NCBI GenBank assembly: GCA_001781275.1
Contig: MFLH01000029.1
Span: 5,941-18,122 of the forward strand
Length of the DNA stretch: 12,182 nucleotides
From: Candidatus Kaiserbacteria bacterium RIFCSPHIGHO2_02_FULL_54_11b
Lineage (GTDB): Bacteria > Patescibacteriota > Minisyncoccia > Phycocordibacterales > UBA2100
Reading direction: 5' to 3'
In this document: positions 1 through 5,542 of the stretch, piece by piece
How the letters are laid out: each line of letters starts with the position of its first letter
How positions within the stretch are numbered: position 1 is the stretch's first letter
The notes under the pieces: model-generated
What the model saw: the letters and a program-made list of their open reading frames with translations, nothing else
What the model was told of the DNA's origin: nothing
The model's database searches: none
Program-made: the position numbers and the translations under genes

Positions 1-2489
1 TCGATCACCTTGAGGTGATTCTCTTGCGCGATAAATTGTATGTTGAAAGGTCCTGTGATACGGAGTTCTTTCGCCGTTGCCGCCGCGATCGCTTTTGCGG
101 AATCCCGCGTTTCTTGGTTGGTGCGTTTTGTTGTCGGCAACACGACGGTAGCATCTCCCGAATGCGTGCCCGCGTTTTCGACGTGCTCTGTCATCGCCCA
201 CGCAAGTATTGTGCCGTTTTTGGCAACAGCATCTATTTCCAGTTCGCGCGCGTTCTCAATGAATTTCGAAATAACGACGGGGTGGTCCGAGGACACGTCG
301 GCCGCGCGTTTGAGGAATTTGACGAGCGCGTCTTTATCGATCGCAACACTCATTGCGGCCCCCGAGAGCACGTATGAGGGGCGCACTAAGACAGGGTAGC
401 CGATTTTTTCTGCTGCCTGCAGCGCCGCGTCTGTCGTCGTGAGTTCCGCCCAAGGCGGCTGGTCTATTCCAAGGCGATCCAACAATTTTGAGAACGTATG
501 TCGATTTTCCGCGCGATCGATGTCCTCGGGATGCGTTCCCAGTACCTTGATGCCGTTGTCGTGAAGGGAAAGCGCGAGGTTGTTGGGAATCTGCCCGCCT
601 GTCGAGATCACGACGCCTTGGGGCATTTCAAAGTCCGTGATATCGAGGACGCGCTCGAGAGAGAGTTCCTCAAAGTAAAGCCGATCCGAAGTGTCGTAGT
701 CGGTCGAGACTGTTTCCGGATTGTAATTTATCATTATCGTCCCGTACCCTTCTTTTTTGAGCGTACGAAGCGCCTGCACGCTCGACCAATCGAATTCCAC
801 CGATGAACCAATCGCATACGGACCGCTCCCCAAGACTGCAATTTGTTTCTTTCCGCGAACCACGTCGTGCTCGGTGCCGTGGTAGGTCATGTAGAGGTAG
901 TTGGTCTCGGCAGGGAATTCTCCTGCGAGCGTATCTATCTGTTTGACCACGGGCAGAACCTTGAGCTTTTTTCGCAGCGTGCGGATATCCGATTCCTTCG
1001 TATTTTTAATGACGGCAAGTTGTGCGTCGGAAAATCCTGCCTTTTTTGCGCGGCGCATGAGAGGGGTATCCAGTTTGCTGTGCTTCAATTCGCTCTCCAG
1101 CGCAATGATGTTCTGCATTTTGTGCAGGAACCACGGATCTATCGAACTCATCTCGTGCAATTTTTCTACCGAAACGCCCGCTTTTAGAGCTTCTGCGATC
1201 GCAAAGACGCGCCGCGATGTCGGGTTCTTTATTTCGTCGACATAGTCAGCAATCTGGAAATTGCCGTTCTTTTGCGCCGTCAGGCCGCCCGCACCGATGT
1301 TGAGCATGCGAATAGCTTTTTGGAACACTTCCTCGAATGAGCGGCCGATCGCCATGACCTCCCCGACACTTTTCATTTCGGTGCCGATGCGCGGAGCTGC
1401 GTTCTCGAATTTGTTGAGGTCCCAGCGTGGGATCTTCAAGACGATGTAGTCGAGTGCCGGCTCGAAGCAGGCGATCGTTTTCTTCGTGACAGAGTTGCGT
1501 ATCTCGGGGAGGGTGTAGCCTAGCCCAAGTTTGGCGGCGACGAACGCGAGCGGGTAACCCGTGGCTTTCGATGCGAGCGCGGAAGAGCGCGAAAGGCGAG
1601 CGTTGACCTCGATGACACGGTAGTCACCCGTCTTGGGGTGCAGGGCGTATTGGATATTGCATTCGCCCACAATGCCGAGGTGCCGAATCGTCTTGATGGC
1701 AATTTCCCGAAGTCCGTGGTACTCGGCGTTGGTAAGTGTCTGCGAAGGAGCGACCACAATACTCTCGCCGGTATGAATGCCCATCGGGTCGAAATTCTCC
1801 ATGTTGCAAACCGTGATGCAATTGTCGGCGCGGTCGCGGACGACTTCGTATTCGATCTCTTTCCATCCACCGAGGTATTCTTCGATAAGCACCTGCGACA
1901 CATTGCGAAAGACTTCCGGAAGTTTCGCTGAAAGCTCTTTCGCGTTTTTGACTACACCCGAGCCTTCGCCGCCGAGCGCAAAGCCCGAGCGCATCATGAC
2001 GGGATAACCGATCTCTTCGGCAGCCCGCAGCGCCTCTGCGACATTTGATGTGGCGCGACTGCGCGCAGTTTTTACGTCTATCTCTTTGAGTCGTTCTACG
2101 AAAAGTTCGCGGTCCTCGGTGTCGCGGATGGTCGAGACAGGAGTTCCCAAGACAGCCACCTTATATTTCTTCAACACGCCGTTTTTTTCGAGCGTGAGAC
2201 CGAGGTTGAGCGCCGTTTGGCCGCCAAACGAGAGGAGTATTGCGTCAGGCTTTTCTTTCTGTATCACCTGCGTTGCGAATTCTTCGGTCAGTGGCAGGAA
2301 GTACACAGTATCGGCAAGCTTCTCATCTGTCTGCACAGTCGCGATGTTGGGGTTGATAAGCACCACTTCAATACCTTCTTCTTTGAGCGCCTTGATGGCC
2401 TGAGAACCTGAGTAATCAAACTCGCCGGCCTGCCCGATGCGAAGGCCTCCCGAGCCGAGCAGCAATACTTTTTTCGGTTTCTTTATCAT
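1..2489 (-). CDS. carB: Carbamoyl-phosphate synthase large subunit, N-terminal ~829 codons (cut by left edge)
   Basis: CarB makes carbamoyl phosphate from ammonia (delivered by CarA), bicarbonate and two ATP, the first step of pyrimidine and arginine synthesis. The minus-strand frame opens with MIKKPKKVLLLGSGGLRIGQ followed by AGEFDYSGSQ, the classic start of the first carboxyphosphate ATP-grasp half. Further on it has GGQTALNLGL, GGEGSGVV, GECNIQYAL and EVNARLSRSSALASKATGYP. The second half begins near + position 830 with VLGSGPYAIGSSVEFDWSS. Reading reaches RITGPFNIQF at the window edge, inside the second ATP-grasp domain, so roughly 240 residues (the rest of that domain and the allosteric MGS-like domain) lie outside the window. 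No internal stop or frameshift was seen. The ATG overlaps the carA TGA as ATGA, which implies translational coupling. No convincing Shine-Dalgarno precedes it. Confidence 0.97.
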   Translation of the reverse strand, partial: MIKKPKKVLLLGSGGLRIGQAGEFDYSGSQAIKALKEEGIEVVLINPNIATVQTDEKLADTVYFLPLTEEFATQVIQKEKPDAILLSFGGQTALNLGLTLEKNGVLKKYKVAVLGTPVSTIRDTEDRELFVERLKEIDVKTARSRATSNVAEALRAAEEIGYPVMMRSGFALGGEGSGVVKNAKELSAKLPEVFRNVSQVLIEEYLGGWKEIEYEVVRDRADNCITVCNMENFDPMGIHTGESIVVAPSQTLTNAEYHGLREIAIKTIRHLGIVGECNIQYALHPKTGDYRVIEVNARLSRSSALASKATGYPLAFVAAKLGLGYTLPEIRNSVTKKTIACFEPALDYIVLKIPRWDLNKFENAAPRIGTEMKSVGEVMAIGRSFEEVFQKAIRMLNIGAGGLTAQKNGNFQIADYVDEIKNPTSRRVFAIAEALKAGVSVEKLHEMSSIDPWFLHKMQNIIALESELKHSKLDTPLMRRAKKAGFSDAQLAVIKNTKESDIRTLRKKLKVLPVVKQIDTLAGEFPAETNYLYMTYHGTEHDVVRGKKQIAVLGSGPYAIGSSVEFDWSSVQALRTLKKEGYGTIMINYNPETVSTDYDTSDRLYFEELSLERVLDITDFEMPQGVVISTGGQIPNNLALSLHDNGIKVLGTHPEDIDRAENRHTFSKLLDRLGIDQPPWAELTTTDAALQAAEKIGYPVLVRPSYVLSGAAMSVAIDKDALVKFLKRAADVSSDHPVVISKFIENARELEIDAVAKNGTILAWAMTEHVENAGTHSGDATVVLPTTKRTNQETRDSAKAIAAATAKELRITGPFNIQFIAQENHLKVI

Positions 2490-3562
2490 ACGGCCTTGAG
2501 AGTCTTCAAAAAATCATCGAATATCCACGCAGTATCCGTCGGCCCGGGAGTTGCCTCAGGGTGGAATTGCACCGAGCGCCACGGCTTGTTCTTGTGCCGA
2601 ATACCTTCGTTGCTGCCGTCGTTGGCGTTGGTAAACCATTCCTCCCATCCGGCGGGGAGGGTCTTTTCATCGACGGCGTACCCATGATTCTGGGAGGTGA
2701 TGTAACACCTCTTAGTTTTCTCCTCTACGCAAGGCTGATTCTGCGAACGATGGCCGTAGGGAAGTTTGTAGGTCTTTGCTCCGGCTGCGAGCGCTAAGAG
2801 CTGATTGCCAAGGCAGATGCCGAGTATCGGTTTGTTCTTTTTCATCGCGTCACGAATGTGCTCGATCGTTTTCACGCATTGCGTCGGGTCCCCTGGACCA
2901 TTGGAGATAAAGAGTGCGTCGTAGTCGTCGCGCGTGAAATCGTAGTCCCACGGTACGCGAATGACCGTCGTTTCTTTTCGCGCGAGCGAGCGCACGATGT
3001 TTTCTTTCATACCACAATCGATCGCAACTATTTTTATGGGGCCATTGCTTGCCCTTCGTAGCTTTAGCGAAGTAGGGCCATACATTTTTTTCTTTTTCGG
3101 ACTCACCGCCGCGACGAGATTCTCTTCATTGGGATCGAAGAATTTCTTCTGTTTTTCTGCGCCGAGTGCGCCTAACATCACGCCATGTTCGCGAAGCTTT
3201 TTCGTCAAGGCTCGTGTGTCGACGCCCGAGATCGCCGGCACACCGGAGTCTTTAAGCCATTTCGCGAGAGACATTTTTGCGCCCGCGTGTGAGTATTGTT
3301 CGCAATACTCTGAGACGACGAGACCAGCGATCTGGATTTTTTCTGATTCGAGCGTCTTCGGGTCGGGCACACCGTAGTTGCCGATTAGGGGATAGGTGAG
3401 CACAACGATTTGGCCGGCATACGAAGGATCAGTAAGCCCCTCGGGGTAACCGACCATGCCGGTGTTGAAAACGACCTCGCCGTGCACTTGCTTGCCAGCA
3501 GGTATGCTAGCGCCGAAATTTTCTCCCTCAATCACCGTGCCGTCTTGGAGGTAGAGCTTCAT
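2486..3562 (-). CDS. carA: Carbamoyl-phosphate synthase small (glutamine amidotransferase) subunit
   Basis: CarA hydrolyses glutamine and passes ammonia to CarB. It has 358 residues, slightly under the usual ~370-380. The N-terminal CarA domain (about 1-150) shows EVVFNTGMVGYPEGLTDPSY and SGVDTRALTKKLR. The class I amidotransferase domain (about 177-358) has FISNGPGDP, nucleophile C250 in GICLGNQLLA, the HGYAVD segment, and H334/E336 in QFHPEA. The ATG at 3562 fits the family N-terminus (MKLYLQDGTVIEGENF). A TTG at 3661 in the same frame would add 33 unconserved residues, but it overlaps the -10 box and so probably lies upstream of the mRNA. No Shine-Dalgarno precedes the ATG; it overlaps the stop of a 30-codon upstream ORF. 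Residues 162-171, in the linker between the domains, are encoded by a short palindrome that looks inserted. The usual HRGANHP segment reads HRSQNQP here. Confidence 0.96.
   Translation of the reverse strand: MKLYLQDGTVIEGENFGASIPAGKQVHGEVVFNTGMVGYPEGLTDPSYAGQIVVLTYPLIGNYGVPDPKTLESEKIQIAGLVVSEYCEQYSHAGAKMSLAKWLKDSGVPAISGVDTRALTKKLREHGVMLGALGAEKQKKFFDPNEENLVAAVSPKKKKMYGPTSLKLRRASNGPIKIVAIDCGMKENIVRSLARKETTVIRVPWDYDFTRDDYDALFISNGPGDPTQCVKTIEHIRDAMKKNKPILGICLGNQLLALAAGAKTYKLPYGHRSQNQPCVEEKTKRCYITSQNHGYAVDEKTLPAGWEEWFTNANDGSNEGIRHKNKPWRSVQFHPEATPGPTDTAWIFDDFLKTLKAV
3051..3078. repeat. Palindromic element inside carA
   Basis: On the plus strand, GCCC-CTTCG-type arms surround the core CTTCGTAGCTTTAGCGAAG: CTTCG pairs with CGAAG over a 9-nt loop, and outer GCCC/GGGC pair with a TA bulge. 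It encodes carA residues about 162-171 (GPTSLKLRRA), in the linker between the N-terminal and amidotransferase domains, a stretch with no counterpart I recall in other CarA proteins. From memory, CTTCGTAGCTTTAGCGAAG-like words recur in Parcubacteria genomes. No second copy is visible in this window. Confidence 0.6.
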
Positions 3563-3651
3563 ATAAGAAAAATCCGCCAGAGGCGGGAATAGAGGAGGTA
3601 AAAAAATGCACCCGAGCGGGTGTTCTTCTTCGGAAACTCCTTGGAGGTCAT
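3559..3651 (-). CDS. Candidate 30-residue leader peptide upstream of carA
   Basis: An ATG at 3651 opens a 30-codon frame (MTSKEFPKKNTRSG, then AFFYLLYSRLWRIFLI). Its TGA overlaps the carA ATG as ATGA. The ATG lies 9 nt after the -10 box TACACT, so the mRNA would begin almost at the start codon. Two GC-rich hairpins, each followed by a T run, sit inside this ORF. This resembles the architecture of pyrBI attenuation in E. coli, where a leader peptide is translated across a U-rich pause region and a terminator. The peptide matches no family I recognise and its role would be regulatory. That it is translated is inferred from position only; chance is possible for a 30-codon frame. Confidence 0.5.
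   Translation of the reverse strand: MTSKEFPKKNTRSGAFFYLLYSRLWRIFLI
3568..3586 (-). terminator. Second leader hairpin plus T5 run just before carA (candidate attenuator)
   Basis: On the minus strand, CCGCC (3586-3582) pairs perfectly with GGCGG (3578-3574) across a TCT loop, followed by A and TTTTT (3572-3568). The T run ends five bases before the carA ATG. A ribosome translating the 30-codon leader ORF would cover this hairpin. It may act as a terminator, or as a structure that makes carA initiation depend on leader translation. The 5-bp stem limits confidence. Confidence 0.5.
3600..3622 (-). terminator. First leader hairpin plus T7 run upstream of carA (candidate pause/attenuator element)
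   Basis: On the minus strand, CACCC (3622-3618) pairs with GGGTG (3613-3609) across a GCTC loop and is followed by CA and seven Ts (3606-3600). The stem is short (5 bp) but GC-rich, as in a weak intrinsic terminator or pause site. It lies within the candidate leader ORF. The U run upstream of the second hairpin is where a UTP-starved polymerase would slow. Confidence 0.5.
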
Positions 3652-3660
3652 TAAAAGCCA

Positions 3661-3688
3661 AGTGTAGCCGATTTTAGGTTTTTGTCAA
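3661..3688 (-). promoter_or_regulatory. carAB promoter (TTGACA-N16-TACACT)
   Basis: On the minus strand, a consensus TTGACA (3688-3683), a 16-nt spacer and TACACT (3666-3661) stand upstream of carA. The predicted start is near 3654, leaving about 90 nt of leader before carA and only 2-3 nt before the upstream ATG. It sits back to back with the uvrC -10 box. Confidence 0.75.
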
Positions 3689-3695
3689 TGCTGAG

Positions 3696-3701
3696 TATAC
3701 T
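3696..3701 (+). promoter_or_regulatory. -10 box of leaderless uvrC promoter
   Basis: TATACT ends exactly 6 nt before the uvrC ATG (3708), which would place the transcription start at the A of the start codon. No good -35 box is seen about 17 nt upstream, and there is no Shine-Dalgarno sequence. The same 6-nt spacing recurs at 5531 and 10657. Confidence 0.7.
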
Positions 3702-3707
3702 CGCGAC

Positions 3708-4931
3708 ATGGAGAAACCAGAACTCAAGAAATACAAAGTCCCGGACGAACCCGGCGTCTATCTTTTCAAAAAAGGGCGGAAAATCCTCTACATTGGCAAG
3801 GCGACGAGCCTGCGCGATCGAGTGCGGAGCTATTTTTCATCCGACTTGGTAGCCGGAAGAGGAGACCGGATCGTCGGCATGGTGGCGGGAGCTACGTCTT
3901 TAGACTGGAAGGTGACCCAATCCGTACTCGAAGCACTCATGCTCGAGTCGCACCTCATCAAACATCATCAGCCTCCATACAACGTGGATGAGAAAGACAA
4001 CAAAAGTTGGAATTACGTCGTTATCACCAAAGAAGATTTTCCGCGCGTACTCCTTGTTCGCGGCCGTGAACTATTTCAGGATGTTGGGTTTACGAAACCC
4101 AACATCAGGGTAGGAACATTTTTTGGGCCGTATCCGCACGGAGGGCAACTGAAGGAGGCATTGAAGATCATTCGCAAAATCTTCCCGTTTCGCGACAGCT
4201 GTGTTTCTCAAAGTGGAAAGCCTTGCTTCAATCGGCAAATAGGATTGTGCCCAGGGGTTTGCTCGGGCGAAGTGAGCGTCGAGGAATACGAAAAAACGAT
4301 ACGCAACCTCAAAGAACTTTTCTCGGGGAATTTCAAAGGTCTCAAGCAACGACTTGTGCGCGAAATGAAGGTCGCGGCTGCAGCAGAGAGGTTCGAGGAT
4401 GCATCTCGGCTCCGCAGACAAGTACATGCGCTCGAACATATCCACGATGTCTCCCTCATTAAGGACGAGCATCGTATCGCGTCGGGAGGCGGTGTGCGTA
4501 TTGAAGCGTTTGACGTTGCGCACACCGGCGGAACGGAAACTGTCGGCGTCATGACTGTCGTCAGCAGCGGAGAGTCGATGAAAGCCGCTTACAGAAAATT
4601 TAAAATTCGCACAGCGACCAACGACGACGTCGCGGCTCTGAAAGAACTTCTATCGCGACGTCTGAATCATTCTGAATGGCCACTGCCACGAGTATTCGTC
4701 GTGGATGGGGGAAAGGGGCAGGTGCGCGGGGCGCAGGCTGTGTTGAAGGGGGCGGGGATAGAAGTGCCGGTAGTGGGTGTGGTGAAAGATGAGCGACACA
4801 AGCCCGAGCGACTCATCGGAGATGCGCGAGCCATCCAAGCATACGAGAAGGACATTCTGCTTGCCAATTCCGAGGCGCATCGGTTCGCTATTTCGTGGCA
4901 TAAGAAGAGGCTCAGTGCACGCATGTATTGA
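3708..4931 (+). CDS. uvrC: UvrC-type excinuclease subunit lacking the C-terminal HhH region
   Basis: UvrC makes the dual incisions of nucleotide excision repair. Here it has 407 residues against about 590-620 usually. The GIY-YIG nuclease is at 16-100 (GVY, YIG, Arg39, Glu80). Four cysteines (165, 173, 181, 185) match the UvrC iron-sulphur-type cluster, and the UVR motif is at about 220-245. The RNase H-like second nuclease runs from about 262 to 400, with D269 in FDVAHTGGTETVG, D333 in VVDGGKGQ and H391 in AHRFAISWHKK, so both nuclease centres look intact. The protein stops right after that block, where other UvrC proteins continue into the tandem HhH DNA-binding domain. No HhH-like continuation is visible in the next bases, which form a promoter instead. 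Residues 125-133 are coded by a perfect 12-bp palindrome. The start is set by the leaderless -10 box; MEKPELKKYKVPDEPGVYLF fits the family. Confidence 0.93.
   Translation: MEKPELKKYKVPDEPGVYLFKKGRKILYIGKATSLRDRVRSYFSSDLVAGRGDRIVGMVAGATSLDWKVTQSVLEALMLESHLIKHHQPPYNVDEKDNKSWNYVVITKEDFPRVLLVRGRELFQDVGFTKPNIRVGTFFGPYPHGGQLKEALKIIRKIFPFRDSCVSQSGKPCFNRQIGLCPGVCSGEVSVEEYEKTIRNLKELFSGNFKGLKQRLVREMKVAAAAERFEDASRLRRQVHALEHIHDVSLIKDEHRIASGGGVRIEAFDVAHTGGTETVGVMTVVSSGESMKAAYRKFKIRTATNDDVAALKELLSRRLNHSEWPLPRVFVVDGGKGQVRGAQAVLKGAGIEVPVVGVVKDERHKPERLIGDARAIQAYEKDILLANSEAHRFAISWHKKRLSARMY
4080..4106. repeat. Perfect 12-bp inverted repeat inside uvrC
   Basis: GATGTTGGGTTT (4080-4091), spacer ACG, then AAACCCAACATC (4095-4106): 12 matching pairs with a 3-nt loop. 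It is exactly codon-aligned and encodes residues 125-133 (DVGFTKPNI). In other UvrC proteins the text passes almost directly from the RGREL-like strand to the FGPYPHG motif, so this looks like an added surface loop. From memory, GTTGGGTTT...AAACCCAAC palindromes are common dispersed words in CPR genomes. Confidence 0.75.
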
Positions 4932-4956
4932 CACCCACCCACTTTGTTAGTATAAT
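4928..4956 (+). promoter_or_regulatory. Perfect-consensus promoter TTGACA-N17-TATAAT for the 28-residue peptide gene
   Basis: TTGACA at 4928-4933, a spacer of exactly 17 nt and TATAAT at 4951-4956 match the housekeeping sigma consensus at all twelve positions, the best promoter in the window. The -35 box contains the uvrC stop codon (TGA at 4929-4931). The predicted start is near 4963. Confidence 0.92.
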
Positions 4957-4981
4957 ACAACGACGGCATTAGGAGGAAACC

Positions 4982-5068
4982 ATGCTCGAGTTTCAGATCA
5001 TCGGAGCAGTGTTCATTGCACTGTTCCTCGCGGCACTCGTGACCGGCGAAAGCACGCCGACGAGATGA
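4982..5068 (+). CDS. 28-residue single-span membrane peptide, strongly expressed by its signals
   Basis: The frame encodes 28 residues: a short amphipathic start (MLEFQ), a hydrophobic span of about 17 residues (IIGAVFIALFLAALVTG) and a polar tail (ESTPTR). A perfect AGGAGG lies at 4971-4976, 5 nt before the ATG. The gene has its own perfect-consensus promoter and a hairpin/T-run terminator, so the transcript would be only about 150-160 nt. I recognise no family. It could be an inner-membrane small protein modulating a larger complex, or a hydrophobic toxin, though no antitoxin RNA was identified. The coding call rests on the Shine-Dalgarno, the start and the membrane profile; an sRNA with incidental coding is the alternative. 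Confidence 0.7.
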   Translation: MLEFQIIGAVFIALFLAALVTGESTPTR

Positions 5069-5083
5069 CGCACTCACAATCCA

Positions 5084-5123
5084 CCGCTCGGCGCACATCT
5101 ACGTGCCGGGCGGATTTCTTTTT
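5084..5123 (+). terminator. Intrinsic terminator after the 28-residue peptide gene
   Basis: CCGCTCGGCGCAC (5084-5096) pairs with GTGCCGGGCGG (5103-5113), with one G-T pair and one bulged G, across a 6-nt loop. The T-rich run ATTTCTTTTT follows. It ends the short unit before the next promoter, whose -35 begins at 5132. Confidence 0.8.
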
Positions 5124-5131
5124 CCAATCTG

Positions 5132-5160
5132 TTGACTCGTGCACGAAGAGAGCGTACAAC
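5132..5160 (+). promoter_or_regulatory. Promoter TTGACT-N17-TACAAC of the zinc-ribbon gene
   Basis: TTGACT (5132-5137), 17 nt, then TACAAC (5155-5160). It follows directly after the preceding terminator and leaves a leader of about 20 nt with a Shine-Dalgarno. Confidence 0.7.
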
Positions 5161-5187
5161 TCACACACCAACGAACAGGAGGTACTC

Positions 5188-5475
5188 ATGTTGGCATGCA
5201 CCTTTAGACCGCTAAAGCGCGGGAGGCTCGCTTGCATTCAAACGGGCGTTATCGTGAAGAAAGCGAAGACCGACCCGTATCGCAACAGTTTGCTGAGCGG
5301 CAACCGATCGCCGTCAGCGTCTGTTGCTCCCAGAATTCACGAAGTCGTGATCGGCACTTGGGGTAGGCAGCGAAGGGCACGCTGCCCGACATGTCACGTC
5401 CGTTACGATCTCCGGTTTGCTCGAGGAGAATTTTCCTGCGATTGTGGTACTCGGATTAAAGTCACGTGGTTATGA
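5188..5475 (+). CDS. Small zinc-ribbon protein of unknown function
   Basis: A basic protein of 95 residues. The C-terminal part holds a CxxC...CxC pair of knuckles: C66 and C69 in RARCPTCHVRYDL, then C84 and C86 in EFSCDCGTRIKV, separated by beta-strand-like text. This is the layout of a small zinc ribbon, suggesting nucleic-acid or protein binding. The first 60 residues are basic and not recognisable. The start at 5188 is chosen because AGGAGG (5177-5182) lies 5 nt upstream and a promoter lies just before it. A longer in-frame ATG at 5065 overlaps the previous peptide gene and terminator and is unlikely. The gene is an independent unit between two terminators. Confidence 0.7.
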   Translation: MLACTFRPLKRGRLACIQTGVIVKKAKTDPYRNSLLSGNRSPSASVAPRIHEVVIGTWGRQRRARCPTCHVRYDLRFARGEFSCDCGTRIKVTWL

Positions 5476-5497
5476 GGTGTCGTGACCCCGAGATGAC

Positions 5498-5526
5498 AAC
5501 GGCGCCGCGTGAGTGGCGCCGTTTCC
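5498..5526 (+). terminator. Terminator after the zinc-ribbon gene, abutting the ddl-like promoter
   Basis: AACGGCGCC (5498-5506) and GGCGCCGTT (5515-5523) form a perfect 9-bp stem with an 8-nt loop. The following tract is only moderately T-rich (TCCTTGTT). The -10 box of the next gene starts 8 nt after the stem, so one stretch ends one gene and starts the next. Confidence 0.7.
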
Positions 5527-5530
5527 TTGT

Positions 5531-5536
5531 TATACT
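5531..5536 (+). promoter_or_regulatory. -10 box of leaderless ddl-like promoter
   Basis: TATACT ends exactly 6 nt before the ATG at 5543, placing the predicted start at the start codon. No Shine-Dalgarno is present, and any -35 region would fall inside the loop of the preceding terminator hairpin. Confidence 0.7.
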
Positions 5537-5542
5537 TGCAGC

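Noticed and set aside
15..2411. Plus-strand open frames of 60-130 codons across the carB region
   Set aside because: All are shadows of the conserved minus-strand carB frame and show no domain or start signal.
2486..3661. A longer CarA starting at TTG 3661 (391 residues)
   Set aside because: The TTG overlaps the last base of the predicted -10 box and the extra 33 residues are unlike CarA N-termini; ATG 3562 fits the family.
4080..4106. The uvrC palindrome as an intrinsic terminator
   Set aside because: No T run follows on either strand and it lies in the middle of an intact coding region.
4932..5180. A frameshifted or split HhH part of uvrC downstream of its stop
   Set aside because: No HhH-like text is found in the following bases, which instead hold a perfect promoter, a small gene and a terminator.
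5065..5475. A 136-residue version of the zinc-ribbon protein starting at 5065
   Set aside because: The extra N-terminus crosses the preceding terminator and the promoter, whereas ATG 5188 has a well-placed AGGAGG.
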